From Clostridium saudiense (GTDB lineage Bacteria > Bacillota > Clostridia > Clostridiales > Clostridiaceae): 64,000 nt of DNA. Position 1 is the stretch's first letter. The number at the start of each line of letters is the position of its first letter. The notes under the pieces are model-generated. The model was not told where the DNA came from, searched no databases, and worked only from the letters and a program-made list of their open reading frames with translations. Position numbers and translations under genes: made by a program. Of this stretch, positions 9,578 through 17,452 are shown piece after piece. The stretch covers positions 20,151 through 84,150 of the forward strand of contig NZ_CBYM010000015.1 in NCBI RefSeq assembly GCF_000577815.1. Reading direction: 5' to 3'.

Positions 9578-9586
9578 ACATTTATT

Positions 9587-9615
9587 ATTATAAAACAGAT
9601 ATCTAAAATTTGAAA
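9587..9615 (-). promoter_or_regulatory. Promoter of the cggR-gapA-pgk-tpiA operon
   Basis: There is a perfect TATAAT at 9592-9587 on the minus strand, and a weak TTTCAA -35 at 9615-9610 with a 17-nt spacer. The operator begins about 10 bp downstream, so a bound repressor would block promoter clearance or elongation. Nothing else gene-like is seen from 9616 to 9783. Confidence 0.6.
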
Positions 9616-9783
9616 GTCTTTCTAGTAATTTTTTTTATATTTTTTTCTTTTTTTTGCTTATAATGAGTTTTTACTCTCACCAAATCTATGTTTTACCAGC
9701 TTTCAAAATCATCTTTTATAAGTTTACTATTATATTTTATACTAATTATGTATATCTATTCATTAAATTTTTTCCAATTAATA

Positions 9784-9824
9784 TAAAAAAATAAGCAAGA
9801 ATAACTATAAAGTTATTACTTGCT
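9784..9824 (-). terminator. Terminator of the second degV gene
   Basis: A 12-bp stem (9794-9805 with 9812-9824, one bulged base) is followed on the minus strand by a T-rich tract. Confidence 0.85.
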
Positions 9825-9830
9825 ATTACA

Positions 9831-10667
9831 TTATTTTTCAATAAAGAAAACTCCACATGCTTTAGTCCCTGAATGTATTCCCACCGTACATCCAACTATT
9901 CCATGAATATACTCTATATTTTTTTCTTCAAAATACTTTTTAAGTCCTTCATATATTTCTTCATTTAAAATTTCATCTATTACTATTGGAGAATCAAAAT
10001 CAACATTTCCATTTTCAAAATCAGAAATAACTTTCTTTAAAGCTTTTTTACTACCTCTAACTTTATCTTTGACAGCCATTTGCCCATCTTTTACTTCTAA
10101 AATAAGTCTTAACCCTAAAACACTACCAATTGTTCCTGCTGTTTTAGAAAGTCTTCCACCTCTAACTAAGTTTTCTAGTGATTCAAAACTTAAAGAACTC
10201 TTAACCTTTGGAATTAAATTTTTAATTTTTTCTTCAATTTCAAAGATATTATCTCCATTATCTCTAAATTCACATGCCTTTAATACTAAAACACCTAATC
10301 CAGATGTTACATTCCTAGAATCAATTACAACTATATCATCACTTTCTAACATATTTTTTGCTATACATGCTGATTGATATGTCCCACTCATTTCTGATGA
10401 TAATGTTAATGTTACAATCTTATATCCTTCATCTAAATATTTTTTAAATGTTTCTTCAAATCTGCTTGGTGTAACTTGAGCTGTTGTAGGAAGAATATTT
10501 TCCTTCTCTATTCTTTCTAACATATCATGTGTATTTATTTCTACTCCATCTAGGTAACTTTCTTCTCCAAAGTTAATTAATAAAGGTAAAACTTCAATTC
10601 CCTTTTCCCTAACAAGATCTGCTGGTAAGTCTAAAGTACTATCAGTAATGATCTTAATTTTTTCCAT
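9831..10667 (-). CDS. DegV family fatty-acid-binding protein (second copy)
   Basis: 278 aa. It has the DegV signatures KIITDSTLDLPADLV, TLSSEMSGTYQSA and SLENLVRGGRLSKTAGT, with TVGIHSGTKACGVFF at the C-terminus, where the His is a conserved ligand contact. It probably binds a long-chain fatty acid in the cytoplasm, possibly for a FakA-type kinase encoded elsewhere. It differs clearly in sequence from the copy at 1199-2065, so the two may differ in lipid preference. It ends 164 nt upstream of nothing else in its direction and lies 20 nt downstream of trmL, so the two may be cotranscribed. Confidence 0.9.
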   Translation of the reverse strand: MEKIKIITDSTLDLPADLVREKGIEVLPLLINFGEESYLDGVEINTHDMLERIEKENILPTTAQVTPSRFEETFKKYLDEGYKIVTLTLSSEMSGTYQSACIAKNMLESDDIVVIDSRNVTSGLGVLVLKACEFRDNGDNIFEIEEKIKNLIPKVKSSLSFESLENLVRGGRLSKTAGTIGSVLGLRLILEVKDGQMAVKDKVRGSKKALKKVISDFENGNVDFDSPIVIDEILNEEIYEGLKKYFEEKNIEYIHGIVGCTVGIHSGTKACGVFFIEK

Positions 10668-10687
10668 ACAAGTACCCCCTATTATTA

Positions 10688-11149
10688 TTATTTCATATTG
10701 GGAAAACCAATCTGTTTTAACGCCTCATAAGCTACTATTGCTACCGTATTTGATAAGTTTAAACTTCTTGTGCTAGTTTGTATCATAGGTATTCTTATTC
10801 CCATATGTGCATTATGTACTTCATTAGGAACACCTGATGATTCTCTTCCAAACATTATAAAATCTCCCTTTTGGAACTTTTCATCTGAATATATATTTCC
10901 TCCGTGAGTAGTAGCTAGAAATATTCTCTTATCTCCATATTTAGCCATGAATTCTTCATATGATTCATGCACTTCTAATTTTAAGTCTTTCCAATAATCT
11001 AAACCTGATCTTCTAACAGCCTTATCATCAATACTAAACCCTAAAGGTTTTATTAAATGAAGTGTTGAATCTGTTAAAACACAAGTTCTTGCTATATTTC
11101 CAGTATTTTGCGGTATTTCTGGTTGATATAAAACTATATTTAAATTCAA
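10688..11149 (-). CDS. trmL: tRNA (cytidine/uridine-34-2'-O)-methyltransferase TrmL
   Basis: 153 aa. It is a SPOUT-class methyltransferase that 2'-O-methylates the wobble base of tRNA-Leu. NIVLYQPEIPQNTGNIARTC is the N-terminal signature; FGRESSGVP and IPMIQTSTRSLNLSNTVAIV form the trefoil-knot SAM site. The TTG at 11149 is chosen because homologues start at this residue and GGAAGG lies 8 nt before it; a GTG and another TTG upstream are in frame but overlap the ribosome site. A hairpin with a U-tract sits directly ahead of that ribosome site. Confidence 0.88.
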   Translation of the reverse strand: MNLNIVLYQPEIPQNTGNIARTCVLTDSTLHLIKPLGFSIDDKAVRRSGLDYWKDLKLEVHESYEEFMAKYGDKRIFLATTHGGNIYSDEKFQKGDFIMFGRESSGVPNEVHNAHMGIRIPMIQTSTRSLNLSNTVAIVAYEALKQIGFPNMK

Positions 11150-11170
11150 AGATTTCACCTTCCAAAACAA

Positions 11171-11198
11171 AAAGTAAGATGATATAACATCTTACTTT
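11171..11198 (-). terminator. Hairpin with U-tract directly before the trmL ribosome site
   Basis: A perfect 11-bp stem (11171-11181 with 11188-11198) with a 6-nt loop runs into UUUUUGUUUU on the minus strand. The next bases are the GGAAGG of trmL. It can end transcripts from the HAD gene upstream. It also lies downstream of a promoter at 11219-11247, and so inside the trmL leader. Confidence 0.75.
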
Positions 11199-11218
11199 AC
11201 ACTATTTATATATACTTT

Positions 11219-11247
11219 ATGATACTATATAGTCTTTTAATAGTCAA
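11219..11247 (-). promoter_or_regulatory. Sigma-A-type promoter ahead of trmL
   Basis: On the minus strand TTGACT (11247-11242), a 17-nt spacer and TATCAT (11224-11219) are present. Transcription would start about 11212, just before the 11171-11198 hairpin. Confidence 0.65.
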
Positions 11248-11333
11248 AGCATTTTACAGTTTGTTAATTTTTGAATAGATAATTATTATTCTTTATATTA
11301 TATATTATGCTATTATTATAACAATTATTTAAA

Positions 11334-12170
11334 CTATTTTTCTTTTAATATAAATTTATTAATAGCCTTTGCAACTCCATCATTCCTATTAGTATCAGTT
11401 ATATAATCTGCTATATTTTTAATCTTTGGAATTGCATTCCCCATTGCTATTCCTAGTCCTGCTAATTCAATCATCGACATGTCATTTTCATTATCTCCGA
11501 TGCAAATCAACTCTTTTTCACTAATATTATACTTATCTATTAATGCTTTAACTGCATTTCCTTTTGATGCATTTCCATAATTAATTTCTAAGCTATGTCC
11601 TCCTGATGAAAAACTAACAATATCGTTCAAACTATTTATTTCATTTTTAATTTTTAATATAGTGGACTTAAAGGGGCTTATAACAATGGACTTATCCATA
11701 TCCTCATTATTAAATATTCTTATCCATTCCTCCTTACTTCTAACATTTATATATTTTACATTTAAATGTTCACAACACACTTGTTTTGTCATATAACACT
11801 GCGTCGATACTTTAGTTAACCAATTATTACAGTAAATAGTGTCTTTCGTATTAAATTGAAAGAAAGTATTATATTTTATTAATATCTCAAGTATTTTAAT
11901 ACATTCTTCCTTAGGAATAGAACATTCATATATAACCTCATTAGTTTTTTGATCTATAACAATAGCACCATTAGCTGCTACTACAGGAGAATCTACACCT
12001 AAAAATTTCGAAAAATACAATGCATTATTATATAATCTGCCTGTAGTTACAACTATTTCAACTCCCATATCATGCGCTTCTTTTATTGCTCTTTTATTTT
12101 CTTCTGAAATTCCCTTTCTTCTCCCTAACAAAGTGCCATCCATATCTATGCATACCATCTTATATTTCAT
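11334..12170 (-). CDS. HAD superfamily Cof-type sugar-phosphate phosphatase
   Basis: 278 aa. The motifs are in the usual order: motif I MVCIDMDGTLLGRR with the nucleophile Asp, motif II VVTTGR, motif III Lys near ASKGNAVKALI, and motif IV ICIGDNENDMSMIE. The long cap between motifs II and III (about residues 80-200) is the Cof/type IIB form. These enzymes dephosphorylate sugar phosphates or flavin and PLP phosphates; the substrate cannot be read from sequence. The ATG at 12170 is used because AAGGAG lies 6 nt before it; a TTG 21 nt upstream is also in frame. Confidence 0.9.
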   Translation of the reverse strand: MKYKMVCIDMDGTLLGRRKGISEENKRAIKEAHDMGVEIVVTTGRLYNNALYFSKFLGVDSPVVAANGAIVIDQKTNEVIYECSIPKEECIKILEILIKYNTFFQFNTKDTIYCNNWLTKVSTQCYMTKQVCCEHLNVKYINVRSKEEWIRIFNNEDMDKSIVISPFKSTILKIKNEINSLNDIVSFSSGGHSLEINYGNASKGNAVKALIDKYNISEKELICIGDNENDMSMIELAGLGIAMGNAIPKIKNIADYITDTNRNDGVAKAINKFILKEK

Positions 12171-12256
12171 ATAAAACTCCTTACCTTCCAACTTTACTCC
12201 TTAAAACCATACATTATATTTTATAACTTATACTTATAAAAGGTTTTTTATTTTAT

Positions 12257-12316
12257 AAAAAAAAGTCATAATATAATGTTATTGACTTATATTTCGTCCC
12301 TAACATATATTATGAC
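12257..12316 (-). terminator. Long-stem terminator of the VanW gene
   Basis: A 16-bp stem (12265-12281 with 12301-12316, one bulge) and a 19-nt loop are followed on the minus strand by eight T (12264-12257). Confidence 0.85.
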
Positions 12317-12358
12317 CATTTTATAATTTACAATATTTTATTATGTAAATTTTTTTAT

Positions 12359-13828
12359 TTAATTTGCTGGTGTTTCTTCAGTTGGCTGTTCTGGTGTTGT
12401 TTCTGCAGGTTGTTCTACTTGAGCTTCAACCTTTTTCGTACCAACACTAACAACTTCATTTCTTGCTGAGTAAACATCTGTAGATATAAGCTCTTTATTT
12501 ATTTGAACTCCATTTTCATAAGTTACTAAGTATCCACTTGCCTTACATCCATTTGCTCCTGCTGATTTAACAATTCTTGTTCCTTCATTTAATGAAGCAT
12601 CTTTAACTTCTTCTGTACCATAATTGTAAGTTTCTAATATTTCATTAACAAGCTCATAAGTTTTTCCACCCATAGCTTCCTTATTCCCAAAAATATTAAA
12701 TACTACTTGATTTCCTGATAAGTACCCTTGAATATAAACTGGGAAATCATAAGTATTTACAAACTTATAATCTATGTATCCAGCTGCAACTGTGGCATCA
12801 AGTCCTGGCTTAGCATATCCAACTGTCATTGAATGATTTCTTCTTTCAGTTGATCTTATATTAGCTTGTATTACTGCTCTATATAGCGTACTTGATACTT
12901 GACATACACCTCCACCATATCCTGGGACAATTGTTGCTCCTACATATGTATTTGCTTCTTTATATCCTCTTTCTGGAGTTGTTGGTCCAATAGTATTATT
13001 ATAACTAAATTCATCACCTGGCATTAATAATGTTCCATTAATATATCCAGTAGCTATTCTTAAATTTTCAACTCTTCCAGAATCTGCTTGGCTAAATGTA
13101 CTTGAAAATGATGACATTATTCCATTAATTTTATTTAATGCCTCCGCTGTAATCCTTGGAGAATACTCTTGTAACTCAACACTTACTTCTTCTGCCTTTT
13201 CTGGATCTGGGTCTATACAACCTTTTATCTCATTTATTAAACCCTCTACATCTATATGCTTTCCATTAGTCTCTTGAGTAACTGATATATTGCTGCCACT
13301 AATCGAAATAGTTGCATCTACTGCCTCAACTTTAACTTGATTATTAACGTTGTTTGCAAATTCATTAACTTTTTCTTCATCATAGCTTAATACAGTATCA
13401 ACATTAACCTCTACACCATTTTCTATCATTTTCTTTTTTTCAAATAATTTGGCATCTTTTCCATATTCTAAAGCTTCTTCCACAGTCTCATCTGCACTTA
13501 CTGTTGGATTAACATCTGAATATTTTAATTCAAATGAATTATCACCAACTGAAACCTTTATTACTTTATCACCAATTAAAGAAAGTAGTTGAGTATTAAT
13601 TAAATCTATTGCTTCTTCTTTTGTTTTACCACCTAAATCTATTCCATAAGCTTGTACACCAGGATATATTTTATCATTCCATGCTTCAACTTTGTTTTTG
13701 ACACTCAAAACATAAGCACCACATATCCCTGTAACCAATACTACAATACTTGCTATTATAATTATTAGTTTCTTATTTTTAGACATAGCAGCTTTTAATT
13801 TACCATCTTTCGATTCTTCAGTGTTCAC
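12359..13828 (-). CDS. VanW/YoaR-like cell-wall protein
   Basis: 489 aa. One membrane anchor (about residues 20-42) leaves the rest outside the cell. Residues about 60-235 hold putative peptidoglycan-binding (PG_binding_4-like) modules with GVQAYGIDLGGKTKEEAIDL. A VanW domain follows (about 245-375, with NGTLLMPGDEFSYN, GGGVCQVSSTLYRA and ERRNHSM). The next 75 residues resemble a G5 domain, and the tail is Pro/Glu/Thr-rich. VanW proteins are common in clostridia, and their exact role is unclear; a function in the wall or spore surface is inferred. The GTG start follows GGGAGGAG with 7-nt spacing. Confidence 0.85.
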   Translation of the reverse strand: MNTEESKDGKLKAAMSKNKKLIIIIASIVVLVTGICGAYVLSVKNKVEAWNDKIYPGVQAYGIDLGGKTKEEAIDLINTQLLSLIGDKVIKVSVGDNSFELKYSDVNPTVSADETVEEALEYGKDAKLFEKKKMIENGVEVNVDTVLSYDEEKVNEFANNVNNQVKVEAVDATISISGSNISVTQETNGKHIDVEGLINEIKGCIDPDPEKAEEVSVELQEYSPRITAEALNKINGIMSSFSSTFSQADSGRVENLRIATGYINGTLLMPGDEFSYNNTIGPTTPERGYKEANTYVGATIVPGYGGGVCQVSSTLYRAVIQANIRSTERRNHSMTVGYAKPGLDATVAAGYIDYKFVNTYDFPVYIQGYLSGNQVVFNIFGNKEAMGGKTYELVNEILETYNYGTEEVKDASLNEGTRIVKSAGANGCKASGYLVTYENGVQINKELISTDVYSARNEVVSVGTKKVEAQVEQPAETTPEQPTEETPAN

Positions 13829-13963
13829 GCCTTCACTCCTCCCACAAAAAATATCTATAATTGCTTATAATTGCATTATATATTAATTATATTCCATTAT
13901 TTAATTTAATACAATTAATAAAATCATTCCAATTTTTTTAATATAATAAAAAACAACAATAAA

Positions 13964-14042
13964 AATGGCTTTATTTATCGTTTTACATTCATTTATTATT
14001 TGTAAATTCTATTTTTATATGCAAAACAATGTGAAAGCCATT
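13964..14042. repeat. Nine-base inverted repeat next to the hairpin array
   Basis: AATGGCTTT (13964-13972) and AAAGCCATT (14034-14042) pair perfectly across a 61-nt loop. T-rich tracts flank both sides. It may be a weak terminator for the GH25 gene or the outer edge of the repeat element at 14054-14365. The stretch 13829-13963 holds no gene. Confidence 0.4.
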
Positions 14043-14053
14043 CTTTTTTTAAG

Positions 14054-14365
14054 GAAAGCTCCTCCTTAACCGTGGGATGAGTACACTAAAGTGTACTTTC
14101 AGCTGGCCAAATTGAAAATTTGGAGCTTCAAGCAAGTTCGCTTAACTAAATCTAAGATTTAGAAGCATTTTTCAAATGAAACTCCTCCTCCTAACCGTCG
14201 GATGAGTACACTAAAGTGTACTTTCAGCTGGCCAAATTGAAAATTTGGAGCTTCAAGCAAGTTCGCTTAACTAAATCGAAGATTTAGAAGCATTTTTCAA
14301 ATGAAACTCCTCCTCCTAACCGTCGGATGAGTAAGTTCGCTTAACTAAATCGAAGATTTAGAAGC
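14054..14365. repeat. Tandem array of 125-nt hairpin-rich units
   Basis: Three units start at 14054, 14178 and 14303. Units 1 and 2 are nearly identical. Unit 3 lacks 51 nt from its middle and ends at 14365. Each full unit has GTACACT-AA-AGTGTAC, CCAAATT-GAA-AATTTGG and CTAAATC-GAA-GATTTAG hairpins, all of 7 bp with tiny loops, plus a CTCCTCCTAACCGTCGGATG segment. It has no open reading frame and ends 5 nt from the GH25 stop. The look recalls the palindromic ends of IS200/IS605-type elements, but no transposase is present. Confidence 0.85.
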
Positions 14366-14369
14366 TCAC

Positions 14370-15311
14370 TTATATTGTAAAACTGCTTCTATTTTTTGAT
14401 GTTTCACCATCTTTATCAAAGGCTTCAATACTTATTTTTATTGTTCCTTTTACGGTAAATGGTAATTGATTTATATTAATTGAAAAACTAGTATCCTTTG
14501 CATCTACTGTTCCTATCCAGTAATTATTTGCAAAAATATTATATCCAACTAAATCAGTGTCAGTATTCTTTTTCCAACTAACATTTAAAATATTTCCTTT
14601 TCTACTAACAGTAAGTCCTGCAACATTTCTAGGCTGAGTTAATAAATCTATACTATCTGGTCCCCAATTGGCATCTACTTTACTAGTAACTCCTCCTACT
14701 GTAGCTGATTCACTATATTGCCATACTCTCCATCTTGTCCATCCCCCTACATCAGGTGGAACTGGTGCATTGCCAGGAATTGCAGTATAATGAGCAATCC
14801 ATAAAATCATATTCTTTAATGGATATCCTTCATTAGGTATATAAAAATTATTATACATTTCCACAAAGAATACACCTGTATAAAGCATCAATCTTCTTCT
14901 AGTCTTTTTCTCGAATCTTTTTCTAAATCTATCAATCCAATTTATCAATGCTGATGTAGAAATTGAGTTATCAGTAGGTGTTTCAACATCTAGTACTGGA
15001 AATAAATCTCCATAATCTTTTTCTCCAAATCCCTCTTGAAGTATATTTATAAAATCATCACATTGAGAATCAGCTGTAGTTAGATCATAACTAGGTACTC
15101 CAAAGTGGTATGCTCCAACTGGTATTTTTAAATTTCTAGCTTTACCTGCAAATTCTAAAAATTTCTTATCAACTCTAAACCGTCCTGAGGCTGACCCTGA
15201 AGATCTTAGGTATAAAAAGTCTATAGTTGTTGCAAGAACAGAAAAATCCACCCCTTGTGAATATTCATTAATATCTATACCAAATAGACTTTTATCAGTT
15301 CTATTTTGCAT
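14370..15311 (-). CDS. GH25 lysozyme with fibronectin-like C-terminal domain
   Basis: 313 aa. Residues about 8-215 form a GH25 muramidase barrel: FGIDINEYSQGVDF has the first active-site Asp, GAYHFGVPS is a core strand, and FPVLDVET has the catalytic Asp-x-Glu; WQYSES and VDANW complete it. Residues about 225-313 (VAGLTVSRKGNILNVSWKK onward) look like a fibronectin type III module. No signal peptide or membrane segment is visible, which is usual for phage endolysins and some spore or autolysis enzymes. No phage genes are nearby. The ATG follows GGAGGG. The hairpin array lies at its 3' end. Confidence 0.88.
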   Translation of the reverse strand: MQNRTDKSLFGIDINEYSQGVDFSVLATTIDFLYLRSSGSASGRFRVDKKFLEFAGKARNLKIPVGAYHFGVPSYDLTTADSQCDDFINILQEGFGEKDYGDLFPVLDVETPTDNSISTSALINWIDRFRKRFEKKTRRRLMLYTGVFFVEMYNNFYIPNEGYPLKNMILWIAHYTAIPGNAPVPPDVGGWTRWRVWQYSESATVGGVTSKVDANWGPDSIDLLTQPRNVAGLTVSRKGNILNVSWKKNTDTDLVGYNIFANNYWIGTVDAKDTSFSININQLPFTVKGTIKISIEAFDKDGETSKNRSSFTI

Positions 15312-15379
15312 AAGCCCTCCAATAAATAAAATTCCTTAGTATTATACTATTTTAAAATTTATTTATTGTTACAAAGTTT

Positions 15380-15500
15380 TGATAGTTAACAGTTAATAGT
15401 GAATAATTAATAGTTAAGGTATAAACTCCTAATGGAGTTTTTAAAATATATATTTTTTAATTCAACTTATCTAAATTTACTCATTAACTACTAATTTAAA
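15380..15500. repeat. Dispersed two-hairpin intergenic repeat, copy B
   Basis: The left end has AGTTAATAG and TTAATAGTTAAGG. Hairpin 1 is AAACTCC-TAAT-GGAGTTT at 15423-15440, followed by an AT-rich spacer. Hairpin 2 is decayed (AATTCAAC without its partner), and the right end is ATTAACTACTAA. It sits in the gap between GH25 and ddl. Confidence 0.65.
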
Positions 15501-15534
15501 ACCCATCTACCTTGGCCGCTAGAATCTTTCCGGA

Positions 15535-15555
15535 ACCACAGGTCTGACCTGTGGT
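15535..15555. other. GC-rich perfect hairpin in the ddl-GH25 gap
   Basis: A 9-bp stem ACCACAGGT/ACCTGTGGT has a CTG loop. It follows a stretch (15501-15534) whose base composition is much more GC-rich than its surroundings. No U run follows on either strand. The origin is unknown. Confidence 0.5.
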
Positions 15556-15569
15556 ATTCTAAATACAAT

Positions 15570-15609
15570 AAAAAAACTAGAATCATAAAAATATGATTCT
15601 AGTTTTTTT
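15570..15609. terminator. Terminator of ddl (bidirectional form)
   Basis: A perfect 17-bp stem (15570-15586 with 15593-15609) with a 6-nt loop and seven A/T on each side lies 30 nt past the ddl stop. Confidence 0.9.
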
Positions 15610-15638
15610 ACTTAATTAACTCAAAACTATTAACTATC

Positions 15639-16550
15639 TTAATGACTTCTTTTTACTTTCATAGATGTTTCTATAATCTTATCTAATAATCCAGAATAAC
15701 TAATATTTATTGCTGCAGCACTCTTAGGGAAAAGACTTGCTGGAGTCATTCCTGGTAAAGTATTGACTTCTAATATATATGGTATTCCATTTTTATCTAC
15801 TATCATATCAACTCTAGCATAAACTTGACATTTTAATGCCTTATAAGTATCTAATGCCATTTTCTCAACTTCTTTATGAAGATTTTCTTCTAGTTGAACA
15901 ACAATTTCATCTGCTCCATCTGCTGCGTATTTTTGAGTATAATCAAAGAAATCTGAATGTGGTTTTATTGCTATAACAGGCCACATTTCACCATCAAATA
16001 CAGGACAAGTTATTTCTTCTCCTTCAACAAACTCTTCAATCATTACTTCACAATCCCATTTTAAGCCTTCTTCAACTGCTGCTCTTATTTCACTTTTTTC
16101 TTTTACTTTAAATGTTGCAACACTTGATCCTCCATTAGTAGGCTTAACAAATACAGGATATCCCATTTCCTCAATCTTATCATAATCAATTTCATCAACA
16201 GACGAAACATTTATCCATCTAGCTGTTCTAATATCATTTGCTTTTAAAACTCTCTTTGTAAAATCTTTATCCATACATACGCCTGAACTAATTGGTCCAC
16301 ATCCTGAATATGGTATATCTAAAGTTTGAAGTACAGATTGAACAGTTCCATCTTCTCCAAATTTTCCATGAAGAGCTAATAAAGCAAAATCAAGGCCTTT
16401 AACTTTTGTTATTATATCTTCTTTATTATCTATTACTACAGGTATTACCTCATATTTAGTTTTATCTATTTTTTCTACTATAGAATTACCGCTTTTAAGT
16501 GAAATTTCTCTTTCTGATGAAATTCCTCCCATTATTACTCCAACCTTCAT
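15639..16550 (-). CDS. ddl: D-alanine--D-alanine ligase
   Basis: 303 aa, the short form common in clostridia. It makes the D-Ala-D-Ala dipeptide for peptidoglycan using ATP. KVGVIMGGISSEREISL is the N-terminal signature, HGKFGEDGTVQS is the D-Ala site, the ATP-grasp domain spans about residues 95-300, and EVNTLPGMTPASLFP near the end has the metal ligands. The ATG follows TAGGAGGAAATGA. It is a single gene with its own terminator. Confidence 0.96.
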   Translation of the reverse strand: MKVGVIMGGISSEREISLKSGNSIVEKIDKTKYEVIPVVIDNKEDIITKVKGLDFALLALHGKFGEDGTVQSVLQTLDIPYSGCGPISSGVCMDKDFTKRVLKANDIRTARWINVSSVDEIDYDKIEEMGYPVFVKPTNGGSSVATFKVKEKSEIRAAVEEGLKWDCEVMIEEFVEGEEITCPVFDGEMWPVIAIKPHSDFFDYTQKYAADGADEIVVQLEENLHKEVEKMALDTYKALKCQVYARVDMIVDKNGIPYILEVNTLPGMTPASLFPKSAAAINISYSGLLDKIIETSMKVKRSH

Positions 16551-16746
16551 TCATTTCCTCCTACAATTGCATTTAATTTAATAATTATCTCTTTTAGAGC
16601 AAAATATATCTTTCTGATTTTATATAAAATTTTATATATTATAAAACATATTTTTGAATTCTAAAAAGAAAATAATTCTTTAATAATTATATCATATAAA
16701 ACTTTTTATAATTACAAAGCTTGTAATCAATATATGCTTATAACAT

Positions 16747-17388
16747 TTAATGTTTTTTTGCTTTTTGCTCTTTAAAATATTTGCATCTATTAGTAAATGG
16801 ACACTCTCCACACTTTGGATTTCTTGCTATACACATTCTTCTACCATGAAATATCAACAGATGATGCGTAAGACTCCATTCCTTTTTAGGCAATTCTGCT
16901 TGTAATTGCTTTTCAACTTCAAGTACATTATCTGAATCTGCAAGTCCTAATCTATTAGACACTCTAAACACATGAGTATCAACAGCAATTGAAGGAACTC
17001 CAAATGCATTTGATAAAACTACATTAGCTGTTTTTCTTCCTGCACCTGCTAAACTCGTTATTTCATCCATAGTTCTTGGAACTTCCCCATTAAACTTACT
17101 TTTTAACTGATTGCACATAATTAATATATTTTTTGCCTTACTTCTATAAAGGCCTATTTGTTTGATTTTATTTTCTAACTCATCTATCGATAAAGTTAAA
17201 AATGCATCCACGTCTGGATACTCCTTGAATAAATCTTCAGTAACCTCATTTACCTTCTTATCAGTTGTTTGAGCTGATAAAATAGTTGCAACTAATAATT
17301 GAAATGGAGTTTCATGATTTAATTCACACTTTGCATCAGGATACATTTTTTTCAACTCTTCTAATATTATTTTAGTCCTTTGTTTCAC
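16747..17388 (-). CDS. nth: Endonuclease III (base-excision repair DNA glycosylase)
   Basis: 213 aa. It removes oxidised pyrimidines and cleaves the abasic site. LLVATILSAQTTDKKVN and the helix-hairpin-helix LAGAGRKTANVVL precede VDTHVFRVSNRL with the catalytic Asp; the catalytic Lys is in AGAGRKTAN. The C-terminal CIARNPKCGECPFTNRC has the four Cys of the 4Fe-4S cluster. GTG is the likely start, 9 nt after GGAGG. An ATG just before it is in another frame and encodes only a short peptide. Confidence 0.96.
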   Translation of the reverse strand: MKQRTKIILEELKKMYPDAKCELNHETPFQLLVATILSAQTTDKKVNEVTEDLFKEYPDVDAFLTLSIDELENKIKQIGLYRSKAKNILIMCNQLKSKFNGEVPRTMDEITSLAGAGRKTANVVLSNAFGVPSIAVDTHVFRVSNRLGLADSDNVLEVEKQLQAELPKKEWSLTHHLLIFHGRRMCIARNPKCGECPFTNRCKYFKEQKAKKH

Positions 17389-17452
17389 CTTTCATTTCCT
17401 CCATTAATCTATAAATTTCTAGACTTAATAATCCACATATTAATATCTATAA

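Noticed and set aside
14054..14365. CRISPR array
   Set aside because: The 125-nt units are almost identical throughout and lack unique spacers; they are tandem copies, not repeat-spacer.
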